Below, piece after piece: positions 21,913 to 34,487 of a DNA stretch of 64,000 bases. Position 1 is the stretch's first letter. The number at the start of each line of letters is the position of its first letter. A program made the position numbers and the translations under genes. Source of the DNA: Phaeotremella fagi (taxonomy: Eukaryota > Basidiomycota > Tremellomycetes > Tremellales > Phaeotremellaceae); contig BCHU01000005.1 in assembly GCA_001599715.1 (NCBI GenBank), positions 1-64,000 of the forward strand. Reading direction: 5' to 3'. The notes under the pieces are model-generated. The model was not told the origin of the DNA, did not search any database, and saw only the letters and a program-made list of their open reading frames with translations.

Positions 21913-24098
21913 CTACAACATCTCCCAACGTTGATCTCCCAGTGACAAAAGTCTGTCAAACAGTTCGTTTCGTCTTACAATTCCAGAAAACTTTATCGTC
22001 TCCTTCGAGTGAACGACGTGGATATTGTCACCAACACCAACTTCATTTTTACGGTTAACCATCAGAGTCAGACCCGTCCCCCCAGCACCTTCAGCATCTA
22101 ACGTGAGACTAGTCAAAATTCGTCCAGGCCAATTCAATCCTTCCTTCTTCATTTCGACTACATCATCGATCGCAACGACAAGATGGCCTCGAAAGTTGGT
22201 CTCAATATCGGATAAATGTCCAATGGTGGTAAACTCGACGTGGCCAGGTGCGTATGTGTTCGTCGCAGAGTCGAATGTGGGAGGATGGAGGATAAGATGC
22301 CCAAATCCGTGATGAGAATGATGCACGTAGAAACCTAGAAAGATCAGCCTTGGACTCTGTCGTTACTTACGCGACGGCGAGTCGACTGCGTCGTCTTCTG
22401 GACCAGAGGGTTGTTTGGTCGATAAAGCCAGGTCGGGATTTGATGCAAGGGACGCACCCTTTTCCAGTATTTTGAATCCAGATAATTTGGCAAAGGTCTA
22501 AGTGTTATACAGTGTTCCATCCTAAACTTACCTCTTCTTTCTGATGACCAATTTTGTCCCAAATCTTACGTGCCCGTCTTCTTATACCTGTACTGACCAC
22601 ACTTTTAACTTTCTTGAGTTTCAAAGTAACGTCGTTTTCTGAACCGTCTTTCTCATCCGGGTGAGATGGTTCGGGCTCGGATGGAGGAGGTGGCAATGGG
22701 TTGCGCCTATGTTCTGCATCTCTTAAAAGTCGTAGTATCAGTTGAGAGTTGGTGGGAACATCAGAAAGTATGTTACTGGGGTCAGTTCCTGTAATCATTC
22801 CCACCTACTTTTCCAGCAGAAGCTTTTCTTTCCAGTCAGGGATTACTCTATCCAACTCTGCCAAGGACCGCGAAATGATAGGCTGACCGAAAATGACGAA
22901 TCCGACGACAACTCCGCAGACTTGCGAGAACAGGCGTTCAGAGACAAAAGTTGTCACCACTGTAAGCTGTCAGATTCATATTGACTAGACCTACTCAAAG
23001 ACAATGTCACTGTTGTCCAAAAGACTTTGATGTTGTAGTGTGACAACGTAAACGGTAGAGTTGGGTCAATGGCACTGTTCGTCAGGATTCGTCACCTTTG
23101 GACTCACTTTGCAACTCTTTCCCACTTATCAGCTATTCCACCTATCATCCTCTGCCCAGGTTGACCATATACACGGATAGCAGTGTCGCCTTTGCTTTCC
23201 CCTTGATCTTCTTCCATAGCACTCTGCAGGTCTCCACTGAATTCCTTTGATATTGGTTTACTAGGATTTCCTCCTGGACGCATCATCGCCGAGAAAACAT
23301 CACCTATGGCATCTGCCCATCTTGAAGCTTGTGCTTCTGCACTCTGTGGTGACGGGTGTTCGTCTGTTGACCTAGGAATAGCCACGGCTTCCTTTTCATT
23401 TGAACCGCTCGATTCGATAGGTACATGAATAATGACGTCTGGAGTTGAAAAGGCAAAACGTCGTATCTTCTTGGATGCCACAATAGACGCGGTAAATATT
23501 ATCACCATTGACAGAATACAGTTGTACCACCAGCTGACAGCGTAAATCTATAGCAATTAGTGTTGCTGCTCCATTGGTACGTACGAACAATGCGACCGCT
23601 GTCCGTCTACCGCCGTCTTTCCACAATCTAATCCTCTGAATTTCGTTTCCAAACTTCTGCATCCCTATAACCACACTCGAATAAAACCTTTCCAAGTTAC
23701 TCCTCAGCTTGTCAACGGTGAACTCCTCCTGGCGTGACGCTTGAAGGTCTAGATTGGGAGAGATGTCTCTTGCAAATGTGGGGGGAGCGATTCGAACATT
23801 TTGAACTTGCTGAGAGTCTTCAGTTTCTATCAAGCTTCCAACTCACCTTGTCGAAGACTCTCAACAATGCATTAAGGTGATCATTGTCAATCCCTCTGAC
23901 CAATCGTTGCGCAACTTTCAATTCCTCCGCTGCAATCTCTTCTCGATACACCTGTAGTAGCAAGACATCGTCAGCATCTGTTTGGACACTATTCGTGGGC
24001 CTGGGTTGAGCTTCGGAAGTAAGATCAGTGTTTGGTTCTTGCATATCGATATTCTTGTCAGTTAAAGTAAAAGGTGATCTACTGTAGTTCATTCGCAT
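21913..24098 (-). CDS. DUF3292-type membrane protein
   Basis: A multi-exon protein of about 620 residues. The N-terminal half has NLERFYSSVVIGMQKFGNEI, RLWKDGGRRTAVALF and then a hydrophobic pair (IYAVSWWYNCILSMVIIFTA). A second hydrophobic region (SERLFSQVCGVVVGFVIFG) follows, then a Pro/Glu-rich linker, a basic stretch (STGIRRRARKIWDKIG) and a C-terminal beta-rich module ending RRNELFDRLLSLGDQRWEML. This order matches fungal DUF3292 proteins, whose C-terminal module resembles a lipid- or membrane-binding domain; function unknown. The start may be 24098 or the in-frame ATG at 24044 (MQEPNTDLTSE). Confidence 0.7.
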
Positions 24099-24312
24099 TC
24101 AGAATTTGTTGGAAATGTTTGATGCCACACTACGTCATTTACTGATAATGTATGCCGTGATAAGTTAAAATGATGACCAAATGCACCGATGGCGTTATGG
24201 TTAGTTGCTGATTCAACAGTTTATCAGCTACATGAGCGTATATAGCTCTTTCCTCAAGCATTCAAGGATTCTTGATACCTCCTACTTATAAAATTCGTTT
24301 CAAAACTCCGCC

Positions 24313-25404
24313 ATGACACGAACAATTGCTCTCAGTGACGGTAAACAGATCCCAGCGATCGCCTGGGGAAACGGTACCTCTGGCTTGAGCTCCTCTGGTC
24401 AATACGCTTCAGATTTGGGGAAAGCAGCCCTGTTGTCTGGTATCAATCATATCGATACTGCCCAAGTGAGTGATACCCCTGCTACATTGCTGACGATTAG
24501 TCCTATGGAACTGAAGAGGAAACTGGCATTGCGTTTAGGGAGTCAGGTCTGCAACGGGAAGACGTATGGATCACAACAAAGGGTACGTCCATCGAAATCT
24601 ATTTCCATTGTGCTAATCGTCTTATAGTTTCCCCAACTAGTAGTGAGTGTGTCAAGCTAATCGGTACACTGACTTGATAGACACCAAAACCACGGCTGAA
24701 GATGTCAAACGTAGTGTAACGGAATCGATCACACGTCTAGGTACAATTCCAGATTTGTTATTGATTCACAACCCATACGTCCCGGAAACGGGTAAAATTG
24801 CAGAATTCTGGACTTATCTTGAAGCTCTGGTCGAAGATGGAACGCTCAAGGGAACTTCATTGGGTTTCAGCAACTTTAGACCTAAGGATATTGAAGAGGT
24901 GCTGAAGGTCGCCAAGATTAAACCGGTCGCGAACCGTAAGTTTGCATAACTAAATAAACTAACATGTAGAACTCGAGTACCACCCCTATGTCCTTGCTCA
25001 TCTCGACCCCATTGAAGCTCTCAACAAAAAATACGGTATCGTGGTCGAAGCGTACGGCTCTCTCACCCCCATCCTTCGTCATCCTGGTGGACCACTTAAA
25101 CCAGTTTTGGAGAAAATTGCAAAATCCCACGACACCGACATTGGTACTGTTTTGATCCTTTGGACGATTCAAAAGGGAGTTGTTGCAGTGACTACCTCGA
25201 CCAAGGCTGAAAACATCAAGAAATTGGGAAATATCGACGACGTCAAGGAATTGTCACCAGAGGAAATCAAAGAGATCGATGATGTTGGGCGAACGGTGCA
25301 TTTCCGTCATTACAAGGTGTGTGGAATTGTTGCTGAAAGCTGACAACGAACAGGAGCATTTGTTTGAGGATTATCCAGAACCCAAGCTCCCAGATGGGAA
25401 ATAG
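24313..25404 (+). CDS. Aldo-keto reductase
   Basis: About 300 residues with the AKR barrel: NHIDTAQSYGTEEE carries the catalytic Asp and Tyr across an intron, EDVWITTK the Lys, and IPDLLLIHNPY the His. NADPH-binding SLGFSNF and VAVTTSTKAENIK come later. The start MTRTIALSDGKQIPAIAWGNG and the end PEPKLPDGK fit the usual length. Introns are short, including 37 nt before EHLFEDYPEP. Fungal relatives reduce aldehydes, ketoacids or sugars with NADPH. It lies upstream of the permease at 25812 on the same strand; the two may belong to one catabolic cluster. Confidence 0.9.
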
Positions 25405-25811
25405 ATATTGGATGTAAATAGATGTATCCATTACATAAGCCAAATTGGAGATTCCTGTATATTCATGAGTTAGCCTTGTATATCCTTTTTGCAGCTACGA
25501 CGCCTATCGAAACAACCGTCAATTACCAGCTTCGTACGTTCGGTAATGGTTTCGGTTTGAGACCGATGTCAGCTGATGTTAAGCTGACTCCCTTCAAGTG
25601 GTGCTCCAGACCAGAGACTACGGGGAAGTGCTTGGCATAGAGCTAAAATTGTATACACACTCACTTCAGGCTATCGCTCTGACGGCAAGTAACGGAAATT
25701 TATGGGGTCATCTGGTCGTCGTGGGCCAGCTGATTAAGACTCGATAAACATATAAGTAACAATGGCCAAGTGTTTTCGTTTCCCTCCTTTATCAATTCAC
25801 TCATTAACATC
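25405..25811. other. Intergenic between aldo-keto reductase and permease
   Basis: 407 bases with one weak chance frame. The 3' part (TTTTCGTTTCCCTCCTTTATC) is a pyrimidine-rich leader typical of the 5' UTRs in this window. No clear regulatory repeat is seen. Confidence 0.35.
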
Positions 25812-28327
25812 ATGGAAGATAAAAACGAAGTTGTAAGTAATGGTGATAGGCAGGATCTGATTGAATCCCAGCTCCCCTCAATCGAGCACAAAGCAGAAAC
25901 CCATCATGAGGAAGAGGCTCACCCTAAGGAATTACACGACCACAGTCATCATAAACATGACGCTGCTTTGGATGTTCTTGGCGGTTCACGAGTTCAAATG
26001 ACGGATGAGCAGGTGGGTTGTTTGAGATAACTTGACTAACAATTAGAGCGAAATGGTACGCAGAAAAATCGATAAACATATCATGCCCATTCTCATGTGG
26101 TAAGTTGGTCAAAGGAGTGTGGCGAATTGGCCTGACCATTTAGGGTTTACTTTTTACAAATTCTCGACAAGAATTGTGTTGGTTATGCGGCGAATTTTGG
26201 TTTAATCACTCAAGTGGTGGGTACAATAGATTAATTTTGGCTGAATGTCTCAGGGCTTGGTCGGAAATCAATATAGTTTAGTCAGTTCCTCTGGATTCTG
26301 GGCACAATTAGCTCTTTGTGTAGGTGTCTCAAAGTTGTGTTCGAGTTTTGACTGACACTACGCAGGTCGGTCCAACCATGGTCATGATTGTTAGGGTTAA
26401 AACCAACATCTTGATGAGTGTTTGTACATTCTGTTGGGGTGTGTCCATGTTGGGATTGGCTTTCAGTAAAGAGTGAGTAGACATCTTGACTCTACTGACG
26501 TCAGTTTCGGATCCCTCTTGGGAAACAGATTCCTCTTGGGTTTGTTCGAAGCCGTCAACATCCCCCTCTTCAGTGAGTCGTTCTAGTTGTTCGCTCTGAC
26601 CTGACCAGCCGTTATCACCATGACTTGGTATCGTCGACGAGAACAGCCATTGAGAATCGCCTTGTGGTATGGAACAAAGTGAGTGGATGTCAAACTTCAA
26701 GAGACAACCTAACACCCTTTCAGTGGTCTCTCAGCTATCCTAGGGTCGTTACTAGCTTGGGGTTTGTCATTCATCAACAGTCCATCCCTTTACCTCTATC
26801 AAGTAGGTTAAACCTTGAAGATTATACGTCCCAACTAATGAAATAGATCCTTTTCCTTACTGTCGGTTTGGGAACTGTGGTCACAGCACCTTGTAAGTAG
26901 ACAACTCTCAACACTACTCCAACTGACTCCTTACAGTCATCTAGTACGTGGATGAAGAAATCAGCGGCTGACAAGCAGTTTCTTCTTGGATAACAACCCA
27001 GCTGTTGCGCGCTTTTTGACCCCGGAAGAACGAGCTTTTGCAGTAGAAAGATTACGTAGTAACAACACAGGTGTCGAGACAAGTAGGTCTGAATGAAAAT
27101 AACACTAACAGTTTCAGAGGAGATCAAGTGGAACCAAGTGTTCGAAACTTTCACTTCTCCAACAATTCTGCTTTACTTCTTGATCACTTTCTGCATCAAG
27201 TGAGTGATCTTATTTCTTTATGATCGAGCTAACTTTTCTTAGTACTGGAGCTGCTGTCACCGGAACCTTGTGAGTTGATTCGAGCCAAAATCTAGGTGGT
27301 GGGCTGGTCACGGACATGGTGTGATGTCCGCGTGCCTGGGCGTGCCTTAAACTTAAAATCACAACTCCACCTTCAAATTCTCGATCTTGACTAACGATCT
27401 TCTTTCTCAGTGGCCCTCTTATTATCAAAGGTTTTGGCTTTGATTCAAGAACTACGATATTGCTTAACATGCCATTCGGCTTCGTCCAGATGTGCGTTTG
27501 CCTAGGAGGTTGTGTAGGAGCAGCGAAACTTGGCTATAAGGGTCCTGTACTTATTGGAATTCTCATTCCTTGCGTCATTGGAAGTGGACTTCTTTTCGGT
27601 AGGTTAGGCAAAAATGACGCAGTTGACACCGTAGGACTCGGACGTGCACCTTCAGACAGTGGTCCACTTTTATTCGGCTACTACTGTTTGGCATTCTTGT
27701 TCGGAGGTAACCCTCTAGTCTTCTCGTGGTTGGCTGCGAATACAGCTGGTAAGTGATGACGTTGGACCCCGAGGGTCTCAATTCTCGGCTCAATTCTTCG
27801 AAGCCCGAGCTCATCTTTATTTCAGGACACACTAAAAAGTCTTTGGCTATCTCCATGTGCAACGCGGGTAGTGCTGTGGGTAACATTGTCGGTGAGTTCA
27901 GCTGCTCAACATGTTCATTAATCCTCAGGCCCTCTACTCTTCAACGCTGCTGATGCTCCCGCCTACAAACCTGGACTTTCTGGTGTACTAGGACTATTCT
28001 GTGGTTGTCTTGCTTTATCCTTGTAAGTTGATCCAGCTCTGGATTAGTGCGAAATTTGACATGACATCAGCATCCTTATCTTCGTCATTCGTATCTTCAA
28101 CCATGGCAAGGAAAAGACACGTGTTGCTAACGGTAAACCTGCGAAACTCGTCAACTCCTCAATGGCTGCCAAGTATCAATCTGATGGTGATCAATTCGAC
28201 AACGACGGCAATCGTATCGGTGAACAAGCATTTGAAGATTTAACCGATCGTCAAAATGATGAGGTGAGTGCTTTGCTCACGCTTGTGCAACCGCTAACCA
28301 AGAACATAGTTCGTCTACTCTTACTAG
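25812..28327 (+). CDS. MFS permease, Dal5/allantoate family (second copy)
   Basis: About 520 residues with around twelve membrane segments. The His/Glu-rich cytosolic N-terminus (HHEEEAHPKELHDHSHHKHD) is followed by MVRRKIDKHIMPILMW, TVITMTWYRREQPLRIALWY, GLSAILGSLLAWGLSF, YYVDEEIS, PTILLYFLITFCINTGAA, NMPFGFVQMC, LAANTAGHTKKSLAISMCNA and the terminal DEFVYSY. These are Dal5-family signatures. Start ATG 25812 (MEDKNEVVSNG); the last intron precedes FVYSY and the TAG at 28325. At least twelve short introns occur, plus one unusually long one (27270-27410, 141 nt). It is paralogous to the permease at 3726 but not a recent duplicate. Substrate unknown. Confidence 0.88.
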
Positions 28328-28490
28328 GGCTACAGAAGTTTAAAGGAAATTTGATTATGGAAATTGGCTGGTTGGAATCGTTTGCGAAGTTCAAAGAAAT
28401 GTAATTGTAATTTGTAACTCGACATGCAATGGAGTTGGAGTCAAGGTGGAACCAGTTGAAAATTTGTGTATCGATTCTTGTGGAAATACC

Positions 28491-29783
28491 CTACAAACCT
28501 ACAACTAAATGAGGCGCTCCCACGAGATCCGCTTCAGCGTTCAATGCGTCAATCTCACTTTTGACCCAAGGAATACCGTGATTCGCGCGAGTCTACGGGT
28601 CAGAATAACTTTGAAAACTTTACACACCTTTTCCTGTATTTGTTCCAGTTCCCCGGGAAAATAAACTCGATCCACACTAGGCATCTTATCCGTTCCCGTA
28701 ACTCTTTGATAGAGGTACTCCATTCTATCTCTGAATTCTTTCAATGACATGAAAAGATCTGGTTTGATGGCCATGAGAAAATGTCCAACATCAGCAGGCT
28801 TTGATGGATCGTAAGGGTTGGTAACGTGTCCCTAGGATGGTCAGCGACTGAACGATTACTTGACCTTACGGCAAATGCAGACCCCGACAGTACCCCAGAA
28901 AACACATCCATCATGATCGAAAGCGCACTTCCCTTTGGACCTCCCATGGGTAACATCACACCTTCCAAGGCGGCCGCAGGATCGTCTGTCAAATTCCCCT
29001 GAATGTCAGATGGATCTAAACGCAACTCACTTCACCATCTAAGGCCCAATCCTTTGGAATCTTCTCTCCTCTCCTCAATGCCTTGTAAATCTTCCCTCTA
29101 GCAGCGACCGATGGAGCCATGTCCAGAATGAAATCTCCAGATTCACCTCCAGGTGCACCACAGGCAATGGGTGAAACTCCAAGCAATTTGGTCTTTCCAC
29201 CCCAAGCTGGAAGCTGACAGTCAATAATGACATCAAAAATGTACTCACCGCTGGTGAACTATTCGTAAAAACCAAACTCATCATTCCTGCCTTATTCGCC
29301 TGCATCACAAAGCTAGCACTCATACCAAAGTGATTGGAATGTTTGATAGAAGCCATACCGATCCCGTAGACTTCTGCTGATTTGATACAAGCGTCCATGG
29401 CCAGAGTCGCGGAGACGAATCCGAATCCTAGATCGTTAAATCGTTTCCATACTCAACTTACCATTCTGCCCATCCACTTGATGTACAACTGGGGTTATCG
29501 TTTTGACAACAATATCAGGCGAAGGAGCCAGTACCCCTTGCCTTATTCTCTTCATGTACGACGGTATCCTGTTACATCCTAGACATTAGTCCACCTAGCC
29601 AGAAGACGATAGACCCGGCTCACCATGCGTATCGACCCCTCTAGCATCTGCCTGGACCAAACATTTAGCTACGATAGCTGCATGTTCCTCAGAAACTTTG
29701 TTTCCGACGAGAACACCCTGGACAAAGTTGTTGGCGTTCTCCAAGCTGATATAATACTTGGTGTCATCTTTTTCATCTGACAT
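28491..29783 (-). CDS. Ldh_2-family NAD(P)-dependent 2-hydroxyacid dehydrogenase
   Basis: About 360 residues of the malate/L-lactate/ureidoglycolate dehydrogenase (Ldh_2) family. MSDEKDDTKYYISLENANNF, CLVQADARGVDTHG (catalytic His region), RIPSYMKRIRQG, GFGFVSATLAMD, ASIKHSNHFGMSASFV, MSLVFTNSSPA, GGKTKLLGVSPIACGAPGG and PMGGPKGSALSIMMDVFSG are all typical. Start ATG 29783; an upstream in-frame stretch exists but reads like leader. The stop is TAG at 28491. The family includes ureidoglycolate, diketogulonate and malate dehydrogenases, so the 2-hydroxyacid substrate is open. The neighbouring permease could supply it. Confidence 0.9.
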
Positions 29784-29949
29784 TTTGGTAAGATGATTGT
29801 CGAACTCATCGAGTGAATCTAAGTATAGTAACAGCACCGAATCCTCGGAAAATCTAGCAAAACATTGTGGTACTATCGGGTGACACGTCATATATGGACT
29901 TTAAAGCTAACCGCGGAAAACTTGGATCCTTCTTTTCTTTCCGACAACC

Positions 29950-32835
29950 ATGGACGATTCATCTAGTTCAGGAGAAGAAATCGTATCTGTAAAGCGGACC
30001 AGGATAAGGCTTGCGTGGTGAGTTGATAGAGGGGAGCAATACGCGACTGATCGCGTCTTAGTCAACGTTGCAGATCTCGAAAAACAAAGGTATTATTTCT
30101 GACCAACGAACTCTTCCTAACCATCACAGTGCGACAACTCTCGTCCTTGCGCTGCTTGTACCAGTCTGGGAGTTCCGTGTAACGATTGGCGAAATGGCAA
30201 CAAAAAGCACAAAAGCAACGAAAAGACTCGTGAAAGTCACAACACTGAATCTGACCCGTCGCACAGGGCATCTGGATCAACATCTTCCAATACAGCAACA
30301 AACAGACAAACTAGAACGGTGGTACAAGATTTGATCACCATCAGCAGTCCAAAACGAGACTCTCCTCTATCTGGGACGTTCCTCTCTCAACTGGATCTGG
30401 ACTCACTAGTCAGGGGAATTCCATCGAATACATCCCTGCAAGATTTTTCCTACAGCCACCCAAATCCTGAAGATGTTCAAAACTTTCAATTGGGGAACGA
30501 GTCTACTCTAGCTCCTCAATGGCATCTGAACGTAAGAGAAATGAGATACATGTCTTTGGCTTTCCCTTATGTGAGTGTAAAGGTTTGGTGGTTTGAACAT
30601 TTTGACAGAAGTAACCTTCTAACAGGACTCAATGTACAGAAATGAAGGTGGGGTCTCGAACCTGGAAAAGTTCCTTCGCTAACAGCTACATTGTTCAGGG
30701 GGTCAACTCAAACATCTGGCAATATCCTCCGGTCTCAGTGCAATGACATACCTGAAAGAGTACCAGTCACAAATAGACATGGAATATGAGAACGCAATGT
30801 GGCATGTGTTCAATCTTCCACCGACAAACTTTGTTCCAGCACCACCAACGAAATTGCCTCCTTCCAACTCTCCGATTTCTCATCGACATGATGTAGCTGT
30901 TGACTTGTGGGCTATTGTTTTTGGGAAATTCCAGGAGAAAGAGGTAAATTCGAGTTCCAGTGACGACATTGACAACTGACCATCCCAGATATCCATGTTG
31001 TTGAAACTATTCCTGGAGGATTTCCATCCATTGTGGCCAACATTTCTCCCCAGCCTTTTTCAAAGCAAATGGAATGGTACCCAAGGCAGAAGCAACAACG
31101 CCGACTTTATCTGTCTGGTCATGGCTCTTTGTGCGGTCACCAGTCGGCATGTCGACACTGCACATGATGTCGGGGGTCGAGGGAGCGAATACTTTGACAT
31201 GAGTAAGTTCTCAATGCAGACTGGATTTCTGACATCAAGTATCGAATATCAAAAGTATAGCACCAAAATCAACTGACTGGGGCTCTGTCGATCACCTCCA
31301 GGTAACACACATCCTTTGCATTGCTGACAAAAGTCATTGTTTTTTCAATCTCAATATTGTTTCACAGGAACAGGACGCAACGGGGTTGTCATGGGACATT
31401 CTTTAGTAAGTCTATCCCTCTGCCTTGCTTACGCTATACAGATCAACGAGGCGGTGTCGGTGGTCTTTGACACTGGGTTACACCGTTCCAACGACTTTTA
31501 CACCGATGCCTTTTCAGCTGCAGAGAAAGAAGAACGTTGTAGGACTCTTTGGGCGATATTTTGTTTGGACAAGTGGGTTACTTGCAGTGTCGAAGCTGAT
31601 AAACAGAATCTCAGCAACTTATGGGAGACCACCTATGCTTCGTCTTTGTGACATCGACTGTCCAGAGATTGACGTCAGCAATCCAGAATTCTCCGAAAGA
31701 CTCTCATCCTCAGAACTCTCCTTGCTGTCTATCTATCGTGCCCATATACGATTAATGGGAATACTGGAACAGGTCCTTGCAAAGATAAATATTGCAAGCT
31801 GTAGTTCTTCTTCTGCTATAAATGAAATCGGCATAGGGGTTCGACGACCAGTCGAGACCAGACCACATTCAGATCATTGTTCTGCCAATCATGGGACTCT
31901 CTCCTTTACGCAGGAGTTGGATCGTGAGTAATAGACCTACTTTCACTGATACGTAGTGCTGGAAAAGTACAAAACAGAAGGCGTTCTTCACTTTACCCCC
32001 TCGCTTGATGACGATAATCTTTACCACGCTCAGAAGGAACGACTACGAACCACAGTATCCTTCATCAAAGTAATCGTATATCGTCACATGGTCACTATCG
32101 TGAGTTTCAAGTATGAGACTGTAATTGATTTCCTTCTAGAACAACAATGACCTCGCGCAACGAGCACCAGTCACAACGTTCATGCACGATGTACTCACCC
32201 ATTCAACCGATCTTTTGGCTTCGCAACGTAAGATGCTAGGTCGTAAGGCATTTACAGGTAGGTTTGATTGGTGGATTCTCGCTGAAAACCAGATTTCGGA
32301 GGCACAATTGTGAGCCATCAAAAATAAACCCCACTCACCTATCAGTCCTATCAAATCAGTCAAGTTGGAAGAGCTCTCCAACCTATTCTATACATTCTTC
32401 GCTTTCTGCCCATTGAGGGTGTTCGAGACGACGCGATGGTAGCTCAAACGAGCGATGCGTATGACTTGGTTCTGTCACTTTTGACAAAATTAAGTCTACG
32501 CTTCAGTGCCTCCCTGCGATCGAAGGAGATTTTGGTGCACTCGGGTGTTCCAGTCCATGCTGACCTGTCTCGAATCACGGCCGACTCTGAGATGGGAAGC
32601 TCTGAACCATGTGAGTAGTAGATGCCAAACTCTTGCTCATATATCTGAAGGGGTCACCAATTTGTCTATTGATCAAGGTCTTGGAACCAGCCTTGCAAGC
32701 GGCTCAACCGCTTTTAACAATCAATCTCTGATCAGTCCAGGTACTTTGACTTTCATTCCTCAAGCAAGTGCATCTCCCTTCACCTTGATCACTTCAGCGA
32801 ATTCCAGTGGAGAGGTTATTCCCCACAAAACGTAG
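29950..32835 (+). CDS. Zn2Cys6 transcription factor
   Basis: The binuclear cluster is split over three exons: RIRLAC, QRCRSRKTK and CDNSRPCAACTSLGVPC, giving the six-Cys pattern. The start MDDSSSSGEEIVSVKRTR is at 29950. A Ser/Thr-rich linker is followed by a fungal_trans region (LFLEDFHPLWPTFLPSLF, CLVMALCAVTSRHVDT, SLSLCLAYAIQINEAV..., CRTLWAIFCLDKW). The C-terminus reads MVAQTSDAYDLVLSLLTKLS and then, across a 40-nt intron, VTNLSIDQGLGT, ending EVIPHKT. It is divergent from the Ldh_2 gene (29783) and upstream of the SDR, so it likely regulates this small cluster. Confidence 0.85.
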
Positions 32836-32980
32836 AATAGCTGCATACACTACATAGTATTTGTTGCGTGTTACAATGTATGCATGAATGCCATCGGAGA
32901 TTTCGCGCAAACATCGTTCCGAAGCCGAGGAAAGGTATAGTATTATTGTTCTCACCTTTACAATCTTCCCAAACACCATC

Positions 32981-33987
32981 ATGTCCCTTACACAACCAGG
33001 AATTGCTATCATCACAGGTGCATCATCTGGAATAGGAAGAGCAGCAGCTATCTCCCTGTATGCCAAAGGATGGACGTGCGTTCTCAGTGGTCGACGAGAA
33101 AATGAGCTGCAAGAAACTGCAAGATTAGCAAGAGACAACGCTCCCACAGGTCTAAAAGGAGAAATCAAATGCTTTCCGGGAGATCTTGGAGATGCCTCCG
33201 TAATAACAGCCTTGTTTGACGATGTGAAGTCTAATTTTGGTACGTTTGAGAAGGTGATGATGTATTGACAATCGTCAGGTAGACTCGATTTGTTATTCAA
33301 TGTGAGATTGAAACTATCCCGAATTCTGACTTTGTAGAACGCTGGAATAGGTTCCCCAAAGGTACCATTACATGAAGTCCCTGTAGCCTCGTTTGACGCA
33401 CTCATCAACATCAATATCAAGGCTCCATTTCTGTGTAGTCAGCAAGCTTTCAAAATCATGTCACAACAGACGCCAAGAGGAGGGAGGTAGGTATGATTCA
33501 CTTGAATATACTAAATATCAGGATCATCAACAATGGTTCTATTTCTTCAGTCACCCCAAGACCTTTGTCGGCTCCTTATACCATGTCCAAACATGCCATC
33601 TCCGGCCTTACAAAATCGATAGCGCTGGATGGACGTGCATATGGTATAGCATGTAGTCAGCTAGATATTGGTATGTTTCGAGTCAAGGACATTCTAACAT
33701 TTCTTAGGGAACGCACAGTCAGTCATGTCGACAGCCAAAGTAAACGGTGTTCTGCAGGCTAATGGAAATATCGAGCCAGAACCGTGAGGGTAGCTATACA
33801 TAGAACTAAACTCACTGCGTATAGTACATTTGACGTAACCTATGCCGGAGATGCTGTCGCCTACATGGCGAGTCTCCCATTACACGTAAACATTTTGAAT
33901 CAGGTGGGTTGTCACACAGAATTCAGTAGTTCTGATCAATCGCAGACTCTAATGGCAACTGATATGCCATTTGTTGGTCGTGGCTAG
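32981..33987 (+). CDS. Short-chain dehydrogenase/reductase
   Basis: A classical SDR of about 260 residues. [19 protein letters not shown] carries the TGxxxGIG cofactor loop, [12 protein letters not shown] the beta-2 region (Arg suggests NADP), LDLLFNNAGIG the NNAG motif, and SISSVTP with [18 protein letters not shown] the Ser/Tyr/Lys catalytic set. The start [13 protein letters not shown] is at 32981; an in-frame ATG at 32888 adds residues not expected in the family. Introns are about 35-40 nt. The C-terminus [13 protein letters not shown] resembles fungal glucose/ribitol-type SDRs that end with an IMA-like segment. The precise substrate is unknown. Confidence 0.9.
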
Positions 33988-34487
33988 CCAATTTGTAGAG
34001 GTTTAATGCTACTTTGTACATAGTCCTCGCCCAGTTGCAGTCGTGAATGCAAAGGGTGTTTTTGTTCTCAATCCAAAATACAGTGTTCAATCAATTAGCC
34101 TCAGTCTAAAAGCCCATATAACACCGCGTCTAAGCGTCCTTTGACTGTCGCTCGGAACGTACTTTCACAGTTCTCTTCATGTGCTTATGCATTCATTGTC
34201 TGCGATTTACTTGCTGTTTATCTGAATCCCACGCAAAGCTCAGTACTCCTTGACCCCGATGGCCGCCGAAAAACCTATCCATTCCGTGGAAAGGTTACAG
34301 TGGTTTGACCGATTTAACGGTATCGTTATCTTGACATGATTTTTACATGTATATAATCCATCATAAACAATATCATGTACATCAGTTTCTCAGTCAACTC
34401 ATCGATCCCACCTATCTAGCAACGTCATAGAAGTCAACTTGATCAAGTTCATCGATCTCACCTATCACCGTTCGAACTCTATCAATC
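33988..34487. promoter_or_regulatory. Upstream region of the peptide transporter
   Basis: 500 bases without a gene. Close to the start codon a near-repeat of TCATCGATCYCACCTATC occurs twice (about 34399-34416 and 34450-34467), which may be leader or regulatory sequence. T-rich AT content rises before it. Confidence 0.35.

Noticed and set aside
32794..33420. A 208-codon minus-strand frame
   Set aside because: It lies antisense to the SDR, which has all its catalytic motifs in the plus frame.
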